Under the pieces are notes generated by a model. It ran no database searches, was not told the origin of the DNA, and saw only the letters and a list, made by a program, of their open reading frames with translations. This document shows positions 23,696 through 31,818 of a stretch of DNA of 64,000 nucleotides, piece by piece. The stretch is taken from positions 27,379 through 91,378 of the forward strand of contig SFCQ01000011.1 of assembly GCA_004558525.1 (NCBI GenBank), in the 5' to 3' direction. The stretch is from Clostridiales bacterium (GTDB lineage Bacteria; Bacillota; Clostridia; Christensenellales; CAG-138). The first letter of the stretch is position 1; the number at the start of each line of letters is the position of its first letter. The translations under genes and the position numbers were made by a program.

Positions 23696-25379
23696 TCACG
23701 CCTTGCTCCTGTCAACATATGTTGTGTGCAGCAGCTCGTGCGCCTTGTGGGAATTTGGTTCGCCAAGGAATTCCTTATACAGCTTCTGTATGGACGGATT
23801 CTTGTGACTCTTGCGTATCATCTTCGCCTCGTCCTCAGAATATGTCGCGGCGGCACGTGCAGCGCGCGGGTCGACAAAGTAGCGGGTACGGGCGTCAACT
23901 ATAGGCTGGCCGCCGCCGGTCACGCAGCCGCCCGGGCAACCCATTATCTCAATAAAGTGATAGCTCTTCTCTCCCCTGCGTATGGCGTCAAGCAGCTTAG
24001 AGGCGTTGGCGGTGCCGTGAACTATGGCTATGTTGATATCCATTCCGGCAACGCTCACCGTGGCCTCCTTTATGCCCTCAAGCCCGCGCACATCGGCATA
24101 TTCGATGTTCTCAAGGTCCTCGCCCGTAAGCAGGTCCGCAACGGTACGCAGCGCGGCTTCCATAACGCCGCCCGTAACGCCGAATATGACGCCCGCGCCC
24201 GTGGATTCGCCAAGCATATCGTCAAACTCCTCGTCCGGCAGATGCACAAAGTCTATGCCCGCCTGGCGTATCATGCGCGCAAGCTCGCGCGTTGTAAGGT
24301 TAGCGTCAACGTCCCTGTATCCATCGCGCCCAAACTCGGGCCTCTTTATTTCAAACTTCTTCGCCGTGCAGGGCATAACGCTCACAACGAATATCTTGTG
24401 CGGGTCTATGTCGTTCTTCTCGGCAAAGTAGGTCTTGGTTATCGCGCCCTGCATCTGGTTCGGGCTCTTGCAGGTGGAAAGGTTGGGTATGAAGTCAGGA
24501 TAAAAATGCTCGCAGTATTTAACCCAGCCCGGGCTGCACGATGTTATCATGGGCAGCACGCCGCCATTCTTTATCCTGTTCAGCAGCTCCGTGCCCTCTT
24601 CCATTATCGTAAGGTCTGCGGCGAAATCAACGTCGAACACCCTGTCCGCGCCAAGCCTTCTCATAGCTGATACAAGCTTGCCCGTGCAGCGTGTGCCTAT
24701 CGGCATGCCGAATTCCTCGCCTATCGCCACGCGCACCGCGGGAGCAGGCTGGAATACCACGAATTTATCGGGATCGTTGAGCGCTGCCCAAACCTCCTTG
24801 GTGGAATCCTTTTCGCTAAGGGCTCCGGTGGGGCAGGCTGCTATGCACTGGCCGCAGTTTATGCACGCGACCTCGCCAAGGCTCTTGCCAAATTCGGAGC
24901 CTATCTGGGTCTTAAAGCCGCGGTTCTGCATGCCTATGGCGCACACGCCCTGCGTCTTGGCACAGGCGGCTACGCAGCGGCGGCACAGTATGCACTTGTT
25001 GTTATCACGCACTACGCTGGGGCTCAGCTCATCGATGGTCTTTATTATGCGCTCACCCTGGAACTCTATATCCTCAATGCCCATCTCGTTGGCAAGAGCC
25101 TGCAGCTCACAGGTCTGATTCCTTTTGCAGGTAAGGCAGGAACGGTCATGGTCGCTCAGTATAAGCTCAAGTACGGCGCGGCGGGCTTCCAGCACCTTGG
25201 GGGTGGAGGTCTTTATCTCAAGCCCTTCGCTTACCGGCAGCACGCAGCTCGCCTGCAGCTTTCCGCTCCTTAAGATTGCACAGAGTGGGGATCTTGATAC
25301 CTTCGGCCATACAGGCTTCAAGCACAGTGGTGTTCGGCTCGGCCTGAACCGTTCTTCCGTCGATTTTGAATGTAACCAT
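23696..25379 (-). CDS. [FeFe]-hydrogenase catalytic subunit (HndD-like), N-terminal frameshift
   Basis: The catalytic part is complete: two [4Fe-4S] ferredoxin motifs (CILCRRCVAACAKTQGVCAIG; CINCGQCIAACPTGAL), preceded by the HxxxC-type 'HDRSCLTCKRNQTCELQ', then H-cluster motifs TSCSPGW, MPCTAKK and MGCPGGCVTGGGQP, and a small C-terminal domain. The real start is ATG 25379 (MVTFKIDGRTVQAEP…IPTLCNL), but that frame hits a stop at 25218-25220. The rest is in another frame from about 25272. A segment holding the middle [2Fe-2S] cysteines is missing. Either a broken gene or a sequence error (see findings). Confidence 0.82.
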
Positions 25380-25537
25380 CTTTCAAAACCCTTTCTTTGT
25401 TTTTCCGGCCATGTGCTGTTGCATGCCGGATATGCGCATGATATCATACGCGTATTGTAACAATAACATAACGGATATGGCTTGTCAACGAGCATTTATT
25501 CCCGCCGGAGGGTCGGGGCTGTAGCCGCCTTTATCGC

Positions 25538-25594
25538 CCGCTTACAATACGTTTACAAAACGTTGATAAAACGTTTACAAAAAGCATGTATAAT
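25538..25594 (+). promoter_or_regulatory. Tandem 11-bp response-regulator boxes and -10
   Basis: ACGTTTACAAA (25549-25559), ACGTTGATAAA (25560-25570), ACGTTTACAAA (25571-25581) are exact tandem 11-mers. A weaker fourth copy CCGCTTACAAT precedes them (25538-25548). TATAAT lies at 25589-25594 with no good -35. Eleven-bp direct repeats upstream of a poor -35 are typical for OmpR/PhoB-type activators, so this operon is probably autoactivated. Confidence 0.72.
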
Positions 25595-25624
25595 AAATAT
25601 AGAAATCAAAAGGGGTATCACAGC

Positions 25625-26287
25625 ATGCTCAGAAACCGCATACTTGTTGCCGAGGACGACGAAGCCATATCAAAAATAATAGTAAAAAACCTTACCGCAA
25701 CCGGCTATCAGGCGACGGCGTTCTTTGACGGGCTTGAGGCGGCGCGCTCGCTTGAAAAGGACCCGGATTACGATCTTGCGCTGCTCGATATAATGCTGCC
25801 CGGGCTTGACGGGTTTGAGCTTATGCCGTACATGCAGCATTACCGCATACCGGTCATATACCTTACCGCAAAGGCGGATATAGAATCCAAGCTGCACGGG
25901 CTAAAGGGCGGTGCCGAGGATTACATAGTAAAGCCGTTTGAGGTGCTGGAGCTTCTTGTGCGCATAGAAAAGGTGCTTGAGCGCGCAGGCAAGCTTAAAG
26001 GCATACTGTATGCCGCAGGGCTTGAGATAGACACCAACGAGCGCACGGTCAAAAGAAACGGCGAGCTTATAACGCTAAAGCCCATGGAATTCGACCTTCT
26101 TGTGATGCTGGCAAAAAACAAAAACATTGCTTTGACAAGGGAAAAGCTGCTCTTTGGGGTATGGGGCGCAAACTATGTGGGCGAAACAAGGACGGTGGAC
26201 GTACACATTGCGCAGATAAGAAAAAAGCTTGATCTGCATGACAGCATACGCACCATAACAAAGCTCGGCTACAGGCTGGAGGATTGA
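25625..26287 (+). CDS. OmpR/PhoB-family response regulator
   Basis: Start ATG 25625 (MLRNRILVAEDDEAISKII) with AAAGGGG upstream. 220 residues. Receiver domain 1-120 with acidic pair EDD, phospho-acceptor Asp in 'LALLDIMLPGLDG', the 'YLTAKAD' Thr and 'VKPFE' Lys. Winged-helix DNA-binding domain 125-220 (LEIDTNERTVKRNGELITLKPMEFDLLVMLAKN…VGETRTVDVHIAQIRKKL). Paired with the histidine kinase 18 nt downstream. Confidence 0.93.
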   Translation: MLRNRILVAEDDEAISKIIVKNLTATGYQATAFFDGLEAARSLEKDPDYDLALLDIMLPGLDGFELMPYMQHYRIPVIYLTAKADIESKLHGLKGGAEDYIVKPFEVLELLVRIEKVLERAGKLKGILYAAGLEIDTNERTVKRNGELITLKPMEFDLLVMLAKNKNIALTREKLLFGVWGANYVGETRTVDVHIAQIRKKLDLHDSIRTITKLGYRLED

Positions 26288-26305
26288 TAAGCGGAGGATA
26301 TATAT

Positions 26306-27694
26306 ATGAAGCTATGGCTCAAGCTATCCCTTACCGCAATGATAGTGGTTACGCTTTCCGCCATGCTGTGCGGCGGCATAATGCTGTACAGCTCCGCAAG
26401 GAGCGGCATAGATTCCGCCGTTGAAAGGGCGCTTACGGACAGGCATGTGCGCTTTACGGGGTGGCTAAACTCCATGACGGGAAGAGTGGATACGGAATAC
26501 AGCTTCACCGCAAAGAGGAGCCTTGCAAAGTATCTCATCACAAAATATGCTGACGACGGCACCGTGCTTTTATGCGATGAGGACGTGATATATAATTGTT
26601 CACCCATAGCCCCATCGGACTATCTTCCGCTTGCAACCGATGATGAGCAGTATATAATAAAGGACATAGGGCAAAGAGCTTTGCTGATATCCGGCAGCGC
26701 CGCCGCCATAGACGGCGAACGCTACCGTTTTTATTCGGTTGACGACATAACGGACGTGTATTCATCAATCAAGGAGCTTTCGTACAGGTTTACGCTTGTC
26801 AATTTCGCGGTAATAGTCGCGGGCGGCATGCTTAGCGTTATACTTACAAGGCTCATACTTAAGCCCATAGCAACGCTGAAGCATACTACCGGCCTCATTG
26901 CGGACGGCTTATACCATAACCGCGCAGCAGTAGCCGAAAACGACGAGATAGGCGAGCTTGCCGCCGACTTTAACGCCATGGCGGACGCTGTTGAAAAGCA
27001 TATAGGCGAGCTTAAGCTCGAGGCTGAAAGAAGGTCAATGTTCACCTCCGCGCTGACGCATGAGCTTAAAACGCCCATGACCAGCATAAAGGGCAATGCG
27101 GAGACGCTGCTTGCAACAAAGCTTACCGAGCAGGAAAGATACGATTCGCTCATGGCTATAGACTTTGCCTGCACAAGGATAGAAAGGCTCAGCCAAAAGC
27201 TTATGCAGCTGATAGTATTGCGGCGCGCAGGCGAGCTTGAGCTTAAAGCGGAAAGCGTAACGGCCGTACTTGAAGAGGCGGCCTCAGCCTGTGCGGAGCA
27301 GCTGAAGGCGCGCGGGCAGAGCATAAGCATAGCGTGCGGTGTGGATACGCTTTTGATGGAGCATGACCTTTTGCTCGATCTTATAATAAACCTTGTAGAC
27401 AACGCATCAAAAGCAAGCCCGTCAGGCGCGCTGATCGAGCTTATCGCCGAGGATAACCAGATAACCGTAAGGGATCACGGTATAGGCATACCGAATGAGG
27501 AGCTTGATAAGCTGACGGAGCCGTTTTATATGGTGGATAAATCAAGGAGCCGCAGGGCCGGCGGCGCGGGCATAGGCCTTGCGCTATGCAAGGAGATAGC
27601 CACGCTTCACAATGCAAAGCTGGCGTTTGAGAGCGAGCCCGGCGTAGGCACCAGCGCGAGCATAGTATTTTCAAAGGAGGAGGACTGTATATGA
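26306..27694 (+). CDS. Sensor histidine kinase
   Basis: 462 residues behind AAGCGGAGG. Membrane helix 1 near 8-30, an extracytoplasmic domain of ~120 residues, helix 2 near 155-180, HAMP (LKHTTGLIADGLYHNRAA), HisKA with 'SALTHELKTPMTSIKG' phospho-His near 253, HATPase with N-box 'LIINLVDNASKASP', G1 'VRDHGIGIPNE' and G2 'GGAGIGLALC'. The signal is unknown. It overlaps the next small gene by ATGA. Confidence 0.93.
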   Translation: MKLWLKLSLTAMIVVTLSAMLCGGIMLYSSARSGIDSAVERALTDRHVRFTGWLNSMTGRVDTEYSFTAKRSLAKYLITKYADDGTVLLCDEDVIYNCSPIAPSDYLPLATDDEQYIIKDIGQRALLISGSAAAIDGERYRFYSVDDITDVYSSIKELSYRFTLVNFAVIVAGGMLSVILTRLILKPIATLKHTTGLIADGLYHNRAAVAENDEIGELAADFNAMADAVEKHIGELKLEAERRSMFTSALTHELKTPMTSIKGNAETLLATKLTEQERYDSLMAIDFACTRIERLSQKLMQLIVLRRAGELELKAESVTAVLEEAASACAEQLKARGQSISIACGVDTLLMEHDLLLDLIINLVDNASKASPSGALIELIAEDNQITVRDHGIGIPNEELDKLTEPFYMVDKSRSRRAGGAGIGLALCKEIATLHNAKLAFESEPGVGTSASIVFSKEEDCI

Positions 27695-27888
27695 AAAAGC
27701 GCACCTTCAGCAAATGGAATATACTGTATGTAGTGCTGGCGGCGCTCATGCTGCTTTCGCTGTTTGCAGTGCCGCGCATAATACTTAAGCAGCTTGAAGC
27801 TGACAAGAACAGGATAGTCGTAACAAACGCGAATGAGGGCAGATACGAATACGGGGGCGCCATATGTATATTAAAAGCGATATATTAG
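27691..27888 (+). CDS. Small single-pass membrane protein in two-component operon
   Basis: 65 residues, ATGA overlap with the kinase stop, so co-translated. Basic start, one membrane helix (ILYVVLAALMLLSLFAVPRII), then a short outer part ending 'NEGRYEYGGAICILKAIY'. I recognise no family. It may tune the kinase or be a target. A second short frame opens inside its 3' end (next entry), so a frameshift at its end is possible. Confidence 0.6.
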   Translation: MKKRTFSKWNILYVVLAALMLLSLFAVPRIILKQLEADKNRIVVTNANEGRYEYGGAICILKAIY

Positions 27889-27992
27889 AGAAAAGAACAG
27901 CCTGCATAGCGCTTATGGATTTTACAATCTACGCAAGGCGCAAGGGCATATCTCTCTGTCGGATATTGCTTGAGGGTTATATGCGGTTATAG
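27864..27992 (+). CDS. Possible 42-residue small protein
   Basis: ATG 27864 to TAG 27992 in a different frame from the small membrane protein it overlaps: MYIKSDILEKRTACIALMDF…LEGYMRL. Ribosome site is weak. It has no homolog I recognise. It could be the true C-terminus of the previous gene after a frameshift, or chance. Confidence 0.25.
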   Translation: MYIKSDILEKRTACIALMDFTIYARRKGISLCRILLEGYMRL

Positions 27993-28006
27993 CAGAGCAG
28001 GCTTTG

Positions 28007-28198
28007 AGAGTGTCAAAAAAGTGGCTGAACGCCACTTTTTCGAGTTTTCACGGGTTTTGCCTCCCGCTCCCGGGCGGCAAAAGTCGAAGGTACGAAAACC
28101 TCTGGGTTTTCATCCGTTCTGACGTGCATGCCGTCAGAGCCGGAATAAAGCTTAAGGGGCAGCCGCCCCTTAACAACCCCAGTGTTTTTTGACAGGCT
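28007..28198 (+). repeat. Interspersed hairpin element, copy E3 (full length)
   Basis: 192 bp from AGAGTGTCAAAAAA to TTTTTTGACAGGCT. All six stem-loops of the family are present: (1) AAAAAGTGGC hairpin, (2) GGGTTTTGCC / GGCAAAA, (3) GAAAACC/GGTTTTC, (4) TCTGACG/CGTCAGA, (5) AAGGGGC/GCCCCTT, (6) CCCC/GGTG near the right end. It lies between the kinase operon and the convergent MATE gene; a terminator starts 2 nt after its right end. Confidence 0.9.
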
Positions 28199-28200
28199 GA

Positions 28201-28225
28201 AAGCGGCTTTACGGCTGCTTTTTTT
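28201..28225 (+). terminator. Terminator of the two-component operon
   Basis: AAGCGGC/GCTGCTT stem (28201-28207 with 28214-28220, one G-U), followed by TTTTTTT. Confidence 0.75.
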
Positions 28226-28239
28226 CCTGCTTTGCCGCT

Positions 28240-29658
28240 CTATTCCGCCGCTTCTTCTGCTTTTGCGGCCTCAGGAAGCTGTAGCCATTTATCCCCCCTG
28301 TACATTACAAGCGAGACAAGGCCTCTTACCGTAAGGTCGGCAGCCATGCCTATCCATGCTCCGGTAAGGCCCAGCGTTGTATACTTTGTAAGCACAAAGC
28401 ATATGGGCAGCCTCACAGCCCACATGCCCGCAAGGCCGAACATGAACAGCCACTTCGTCTTCCTTGCGCCGCGGAAAGCGCCGGATATGCAGTTTGCAAG
28501 CGCAAAAAACGGCTGGGCGAGCGCCTCCACCTTCAATGCGGCGGCGCCTATCTCTACCACCTCTTCGGACGGCGTGAACAGCGATATTATCGCCCCTCCG
28601 CCAAAGTACAGCACCACGCCCAGGCAGCTCATCATTATAACGCAGCCTGTAACGCATATGGTGGAAAAGCTTTTTGCCTTGTCCTTCCTTCCCGCGCCAA
28701 GGCTCTGCGCAACAAGCGTGGTCGCGGCCGCACTGAAACCGAACGCAGGCATATACGTTATGGATTCAGCCGTTATGCCGAGCGAGTGCGCCGCAAGCGA
28801 GGCCGTGCCGAGCGATGTCACCATGGCAGTCATAAGTATCTGGCCCGCGGATATACATACCCTCTCAAACGTTACGGGAGAGCCGACCTTTACCATGTCT
28901 GCCCATATCGCCTTATCAAATCTGTAATCCTGCTTAAGGCTTATGCTGCAGCGGAACTTGTCAAGGAACATCGCCCTGAGCAGCATAAAGCCCGAGAAGA
29001 ACGTTGCCGCCGCCGTCGCTATCGCGGCTCCGCTCACGCCAAGTCCTGCCCCCCAAATGCGGAAGCTGCTGCCGAATATGGTTATCTCCCTCGGCTCATA
29101 TATAAGCAGGAAATTCAGCACCATGTTTATAACGTTAGTTGAAACGTTGAATATAAGCGGCGTGGCCGTATCGCCCGTGCAGCGCAGTATGTTTGAGCAT
29201 ATCTGCACGGACGCGGTAGCTATATATGCAAGCGACACTATTGATATGTACCTCGTAGCGTCCGCGCATATACTCTCCTCCCCGCCGAGCCAATGCGGCA
29301 AATACGGCGCGATGCACAGCATTATAGCCGTAAGCGCCAGACCAAACAAGGCTATCGCCAGCACACTCTGCCTTACAACGGCCCTTGCCCGGTCTATTTT
29401 GTTTGCGCCTATATAGTTGCCTACGGGCACACCGAAGCCTATGGCCACGCCTGCAAGTATGCCGTTCATAAGCCAGTTTGTCGAGCTTGTCAGCGCAACG
29501 GCTGCAGTAGCGTCCGGCCCTATGGCGCCCACCATTGCCGTATCAACATACTGAACCAGCATTATGAGCACCTGCTCAAGCATTATAGGCCAGGCAAGGC
29601 TCCATATTATTCTGAATGAGCTATGTTCATCACTAAGCACATCTATCTGCCGTCTCAA
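28240..29658 (-). CDS. MATE family efflux transporter
   Basis: 472 residues, twelve membrane helices in two six-helix halves. The opening 'IIWSLAWPIMLEQVLIMLVQYVDTAMVGAIGPDATAAVAL' is the standard MATE start. 'GVAIGFGVPVGNYIGANKIDRAR' and its second-half counterpart 'GFSAAATTLVAQSLGAGRKDKAK' are the paired MatE motifs. Exports drugs or metabolites by Na+ or H+ antiport; substrate unknown. Divergent from rarA with overlapping -35 boxes. Confidence 0.92.
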   Translation of the reverse strand: MRRQIDVLSDEHSSFRIIWSLAWPIMLEQVLIMLVQYVDTAMVGAIGPDATAAVALTSSTNWLMNGILAGVAIGFGVPVGNYIGANKIDRARAVVRQSVLAIALFGLALTAIMLCIAPYLPHWLGGEESICADATRYISIVSLAYIATASVQICSNILRCTGDTATPLIFNVSTNVINMVLNFLLIYEPREITIFGSSFRIWGAGLGVSGAAIATAAATFFSGFMLLRAMFLDKFRCSISLKQDYRFDKAIWADMVKVGSPVTFERVCISAGQILMTAMVTSLGTASLAAHSLGITAESITYMPAFGFSAAATTLVAQSLGAGRKDKAKSFSTICVTGCVIMMSCLGVVLYFGGGAIISLFTPSEEVVEIGAAALKVEALAQPFFALANCISGAFRGARKTKWLFMFGLAGMWAVRLPICFVLTKYTTLGLTGAWIGMAADLTVRGLVSLVMYRGDKWLQLPEAAKAEEAAE

Positions 29659-29709
29659 ATTTATTTATCGCTCCTTTACGTTTACGCAGGCTTGGCGCCG
29701 CGCATTTAC

Positions 29710-29759
29710 ATTATAACTCAGCCATGCAGATTGTGCAAACCCGCCGTTTGGCGTATAAT
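29710..29759. promoter_or_regulatory. Overlapping divergent promoters of MATE gene and rarA
   Basis: + strand: TTGTGC (29731-29736), 17 bp, TATAAT (29754-29759) for rarA. - strand: TTGCAC (29733-29738), 17 bp, TATAAT (29710-29715) for the MATE gene. The two -35 boxes overlap by four bases, so firing is mutually exclusive. Confidence 0.72.
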
Positions 29760-29810
29760 GAAGCTGTAGCTTTATCGGCCTATAATTATTATTTGAAAGG
29801 AAAGCTTGGT

Positions 29811-31112
29811 ATGGATCTTTTTTCAGCCCCGGCAAAGCGGCGCGCCCCGCTTGCGGACAGGATGAGGCCGCGCACACTTGATGAATTTATCGGGCAGGAG
29901 CATATCGTAGGCAAGGGCAGGCTGCTGAGAAGGGCGATAGAAACGGATACGCTTACGTCAAGCATATTCTTCGGCCCGCCAGGCTGCGGCAAGACCACGC
30001 TCGCCAGCGTTATTGCGGAGCATACAGGCGCGAACATAGCAAAGCTCAACGCCGTAACCGCCGGAGTGAAGGATGTCAGGCAGGTGATAGAGCAGGCCGA
30101 AAAGGATCTTAAGCTATACGGCAGGCCGACATATCTTCTGCTGGATGAATGTCACAGGTGGTCTAGAACTCAAAGCGACTCCATACTCCCCGCGCTTGAA
30201 AGCGGCATAGTGCGCTTTATAGGCTCCACCACGGAGAATCCTATGGTCTCCATGACAGGAGCGGTCGTGTCACGGTGCAGGCTGTTCCAGTTTTTTCCGC
30301 TTACAGCGGACGATATAAAAAAAGCCATGCGCGCCGCCCTTTCAGATGAAGAAAGGGGCCTTGGCGGCTACGATATAGTAATAGATAACGACGCCTTTGA
30401 GCATATTGCTCTTACGGCAAACGGGGACGCAAGGAGCGCGCTAAATGCGCTTGAGCTTGCCGCGCTCACCACCGCGCCGGATGAAGACGGGCATATACAT
30501 ATTGACGCCGCCGTTGCCGCAGAATCGGTACAGAAAAAGGTTGTAAACGTTGACGACGAGCAGTTTTACAACATGCTTTCGGCCTTTTGCAAAAGCCTTA
30601 GGGGCGGCGACAGCGACGCAGCCATAGCATGGTTCGCAAGGCTCATATACGCAGGCGTTGACCCGCGCATAATATGCCGCAGGCTTATCGCCCATGCCTC
30701 AGAGGACGTTGGCCTTGCAAATCCGCAGGCTATGCTTCAGGCCGTGGCCGCCGCGCAGGCGCTTGAGCTTATAGGAATGCCCGAGGCCAGGCTTTCAATA
30801 ACGCAGGCAATAATATTCATATGCGAAAGTCCCAAGTCAAATTCAGTGGTCATGGCCGTTGATTCGGCCTTTAGGGACGCGGAAACAATTCCGGACGAGC
30901 CTGTGCCCATACACCTTAGGGATACTTCATATAGAGGTGCGGACAAGCTTGGCAACGGCAAGGGCTATAAGTATCCGCATGATTATCCCGGGCATGTGGT
31001 GGCTCAGGAGTACATGCCGCCATCGCTCAAGGATAAGCGCTACTATATACCCGGCGAGCTTGGCAGCGAAGCAAAGATACGCGAAAACCATATACGCAGC
31101 GGCAAGCTGTAG
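29811..31112 (+). CDS. rarA: Replication-associated recombination protein A (RarA/MgsA)
   Basis: Start ATG 29811 (MDLFSAPAKRRAPLADRMRPRTLDEFIGQEH) with GAAAGGA upstream; the open frame extends further but without family match. 433 residues. AAA+ ATPase with Walker A 'GPPGCGKTT', Walker B 'LLLDECH' and sensor 1 'IGSTTENP'. Clamp-loader-like tetramer that acts at stalled forks. The usual 'DEIHRF' reads 'DECHRW' here, a variant within the family. Confidence 0.94.
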   Translation: MDLFSAPAKRRAPLADRMRPRTLDEFIGQEHIVGKGRLLRRAIETDTLTSSIFFGPPGCGKTTLASVIAEHTGANIAKLNAVTAGVKDVRQVIEQAEKDLKLYGRPTYLLLDECHRWSRTQSDSILPALESGIVRFIGSTTENPMVSMTGAVVSRCRLFQFFPLTADDIKKAMRAALSDEERGLGGYDIVIDNDAFEHIALTANGDARSALNALELAALTTAPDEDGHIHIDAAVAAESVQKKVVNVDDEQFYNMLSAFCKSLRGGDSDAAIAWFARLIYAGVDPRIICRRLIAHASEDVGLANPQAMLQAVAAAQALELIGMPEARLSITQAIIFICESPKSNSVVMAVDSAFRDAETIPDEPVPIHLRDTSYRGADKLGNGKGYKYPHDYPGHVVAQEYMPPSLKDKRYYIPGELGSEAKIRENHIRSGKL

Positions 31113-31198
31113 CCGTTGCGCTTTTGGGCCGGCTCTGGTACAATATAATTTAACTTTGTTTAACGATAAACCTTATAGAAAGGAATACACTATTCATT

Positions 31199-31705
31199 AT
31201 GAACATCAACAAGATCGTCGCCATAGCCTTAGCTCTCGTTTTTACGCTTAGCCTGTTTGCCGGCTGCGGCAGCAGCACCCCCGTAAAGGAGAAGGATGCC
31301 GGCGAGATAACAATATTCGTTGACAGCACCATGAAGGGCGCTTTGACGGCCGCGGCCACAGCCTACACCAAGCCTGTGCGCGAAAAGCCGGAGCGTGAAA
31401 AGGCGATAATACTCATCAATTCAGCCTCTACCGAGGATATAGTGAAAAAGCTTGAGGACGGCGAATATGCGGACGCCGTTATAGTGATAGGCGCCGACCA
31501 GCTTGACGCGCTTGACGCGGTTTCCGGCGGCAAGGATATAGTTATCCATTCTTCACGGATAGAGTTTACGGGTGAAGACGGCGTACCCTATGACGCCGCC
31601 ATAGTCAACTCCAGCGACAGGCAGAGTGTGGTTCAGGGCTTTTTCGACTACCTCACCAGCGATGAAGCCGACGCCGTGCTTGCCGAGTACGGGATAGAGA
31701 ACTGA
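31199..31705 (+). CDS. Short ModA-like periplasmic-binding lipoprotein
   Basis: 168 residues. Lipoprotein signal 'ALVFTLSLFAGC' (Cys 22). The mature part begins 'GEITIFVDSTMKGALTAAATAYTK', matching the first lobe of ModA/extracellular solute-binding proteins, and ends 'FFDYLTSDEADAVLAEYGIEN' like the ModA C-terminus ('F-x-x-F-L-x-S-x-x-A-x-x-x-x-x-x-Y-G'). At about 145 mature residues it is two-thirds the usual length, so a middle part of the second lobe is missing. No permease or ATPase adjoins. Confidence 0.65.
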   Translation: MNINKIVAIALALVFTLSLFAGCGSSTPVKEKDAGEITIFVDSTMKGALTAAATAYTKPVREKPEREKAIILINSASTEDIVKKLEDGEYADAVIVIGADQLDALDAVSGGKDIVIHSSRIEFTGEDGVPYDAAIVNSSDRQSVVQGFFDYLTSDEADAVLAEYGIEN

Positions 31706-31722
31706 GGATAACATGCTCACAT

Positions 31723-31756
31723 AAGCATAGCGGAGCGATCCTAACCCGCTATGCTT
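31723..31756 (+). terminator. Hairpin after ModA-like gene
   Basis: AAGCATAGCGG (31723-31733) pairs with CCGCTATGCTT (31746-31756). A second hairpin with T-run follows directly. Confidence 0.6.
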
Positions 31757-31757
31757 G

Positions 31758-31791
31758 GCCTTCCCATACGAATACTATGGGAAGGCATTTT
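31758..31791 (+). terminator. Intrinsic terminator
   Basis: GCCTTCCCATA / TATGGGAAGGC type stem at 31758-31786, then ATTTTG. Ends the ModA-like transcript. Confidence 0.78.
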
Positions 31792-31818
31792 GATTGAATT
31801 ATCGAGGACCCGCACATC

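Noticed and set aside
23726..24670. A 314-codon + strand frame antisense to hndD
   Set aside because: The - strand hydrogenase motifs are unambiguous; this is its reverse shadow.
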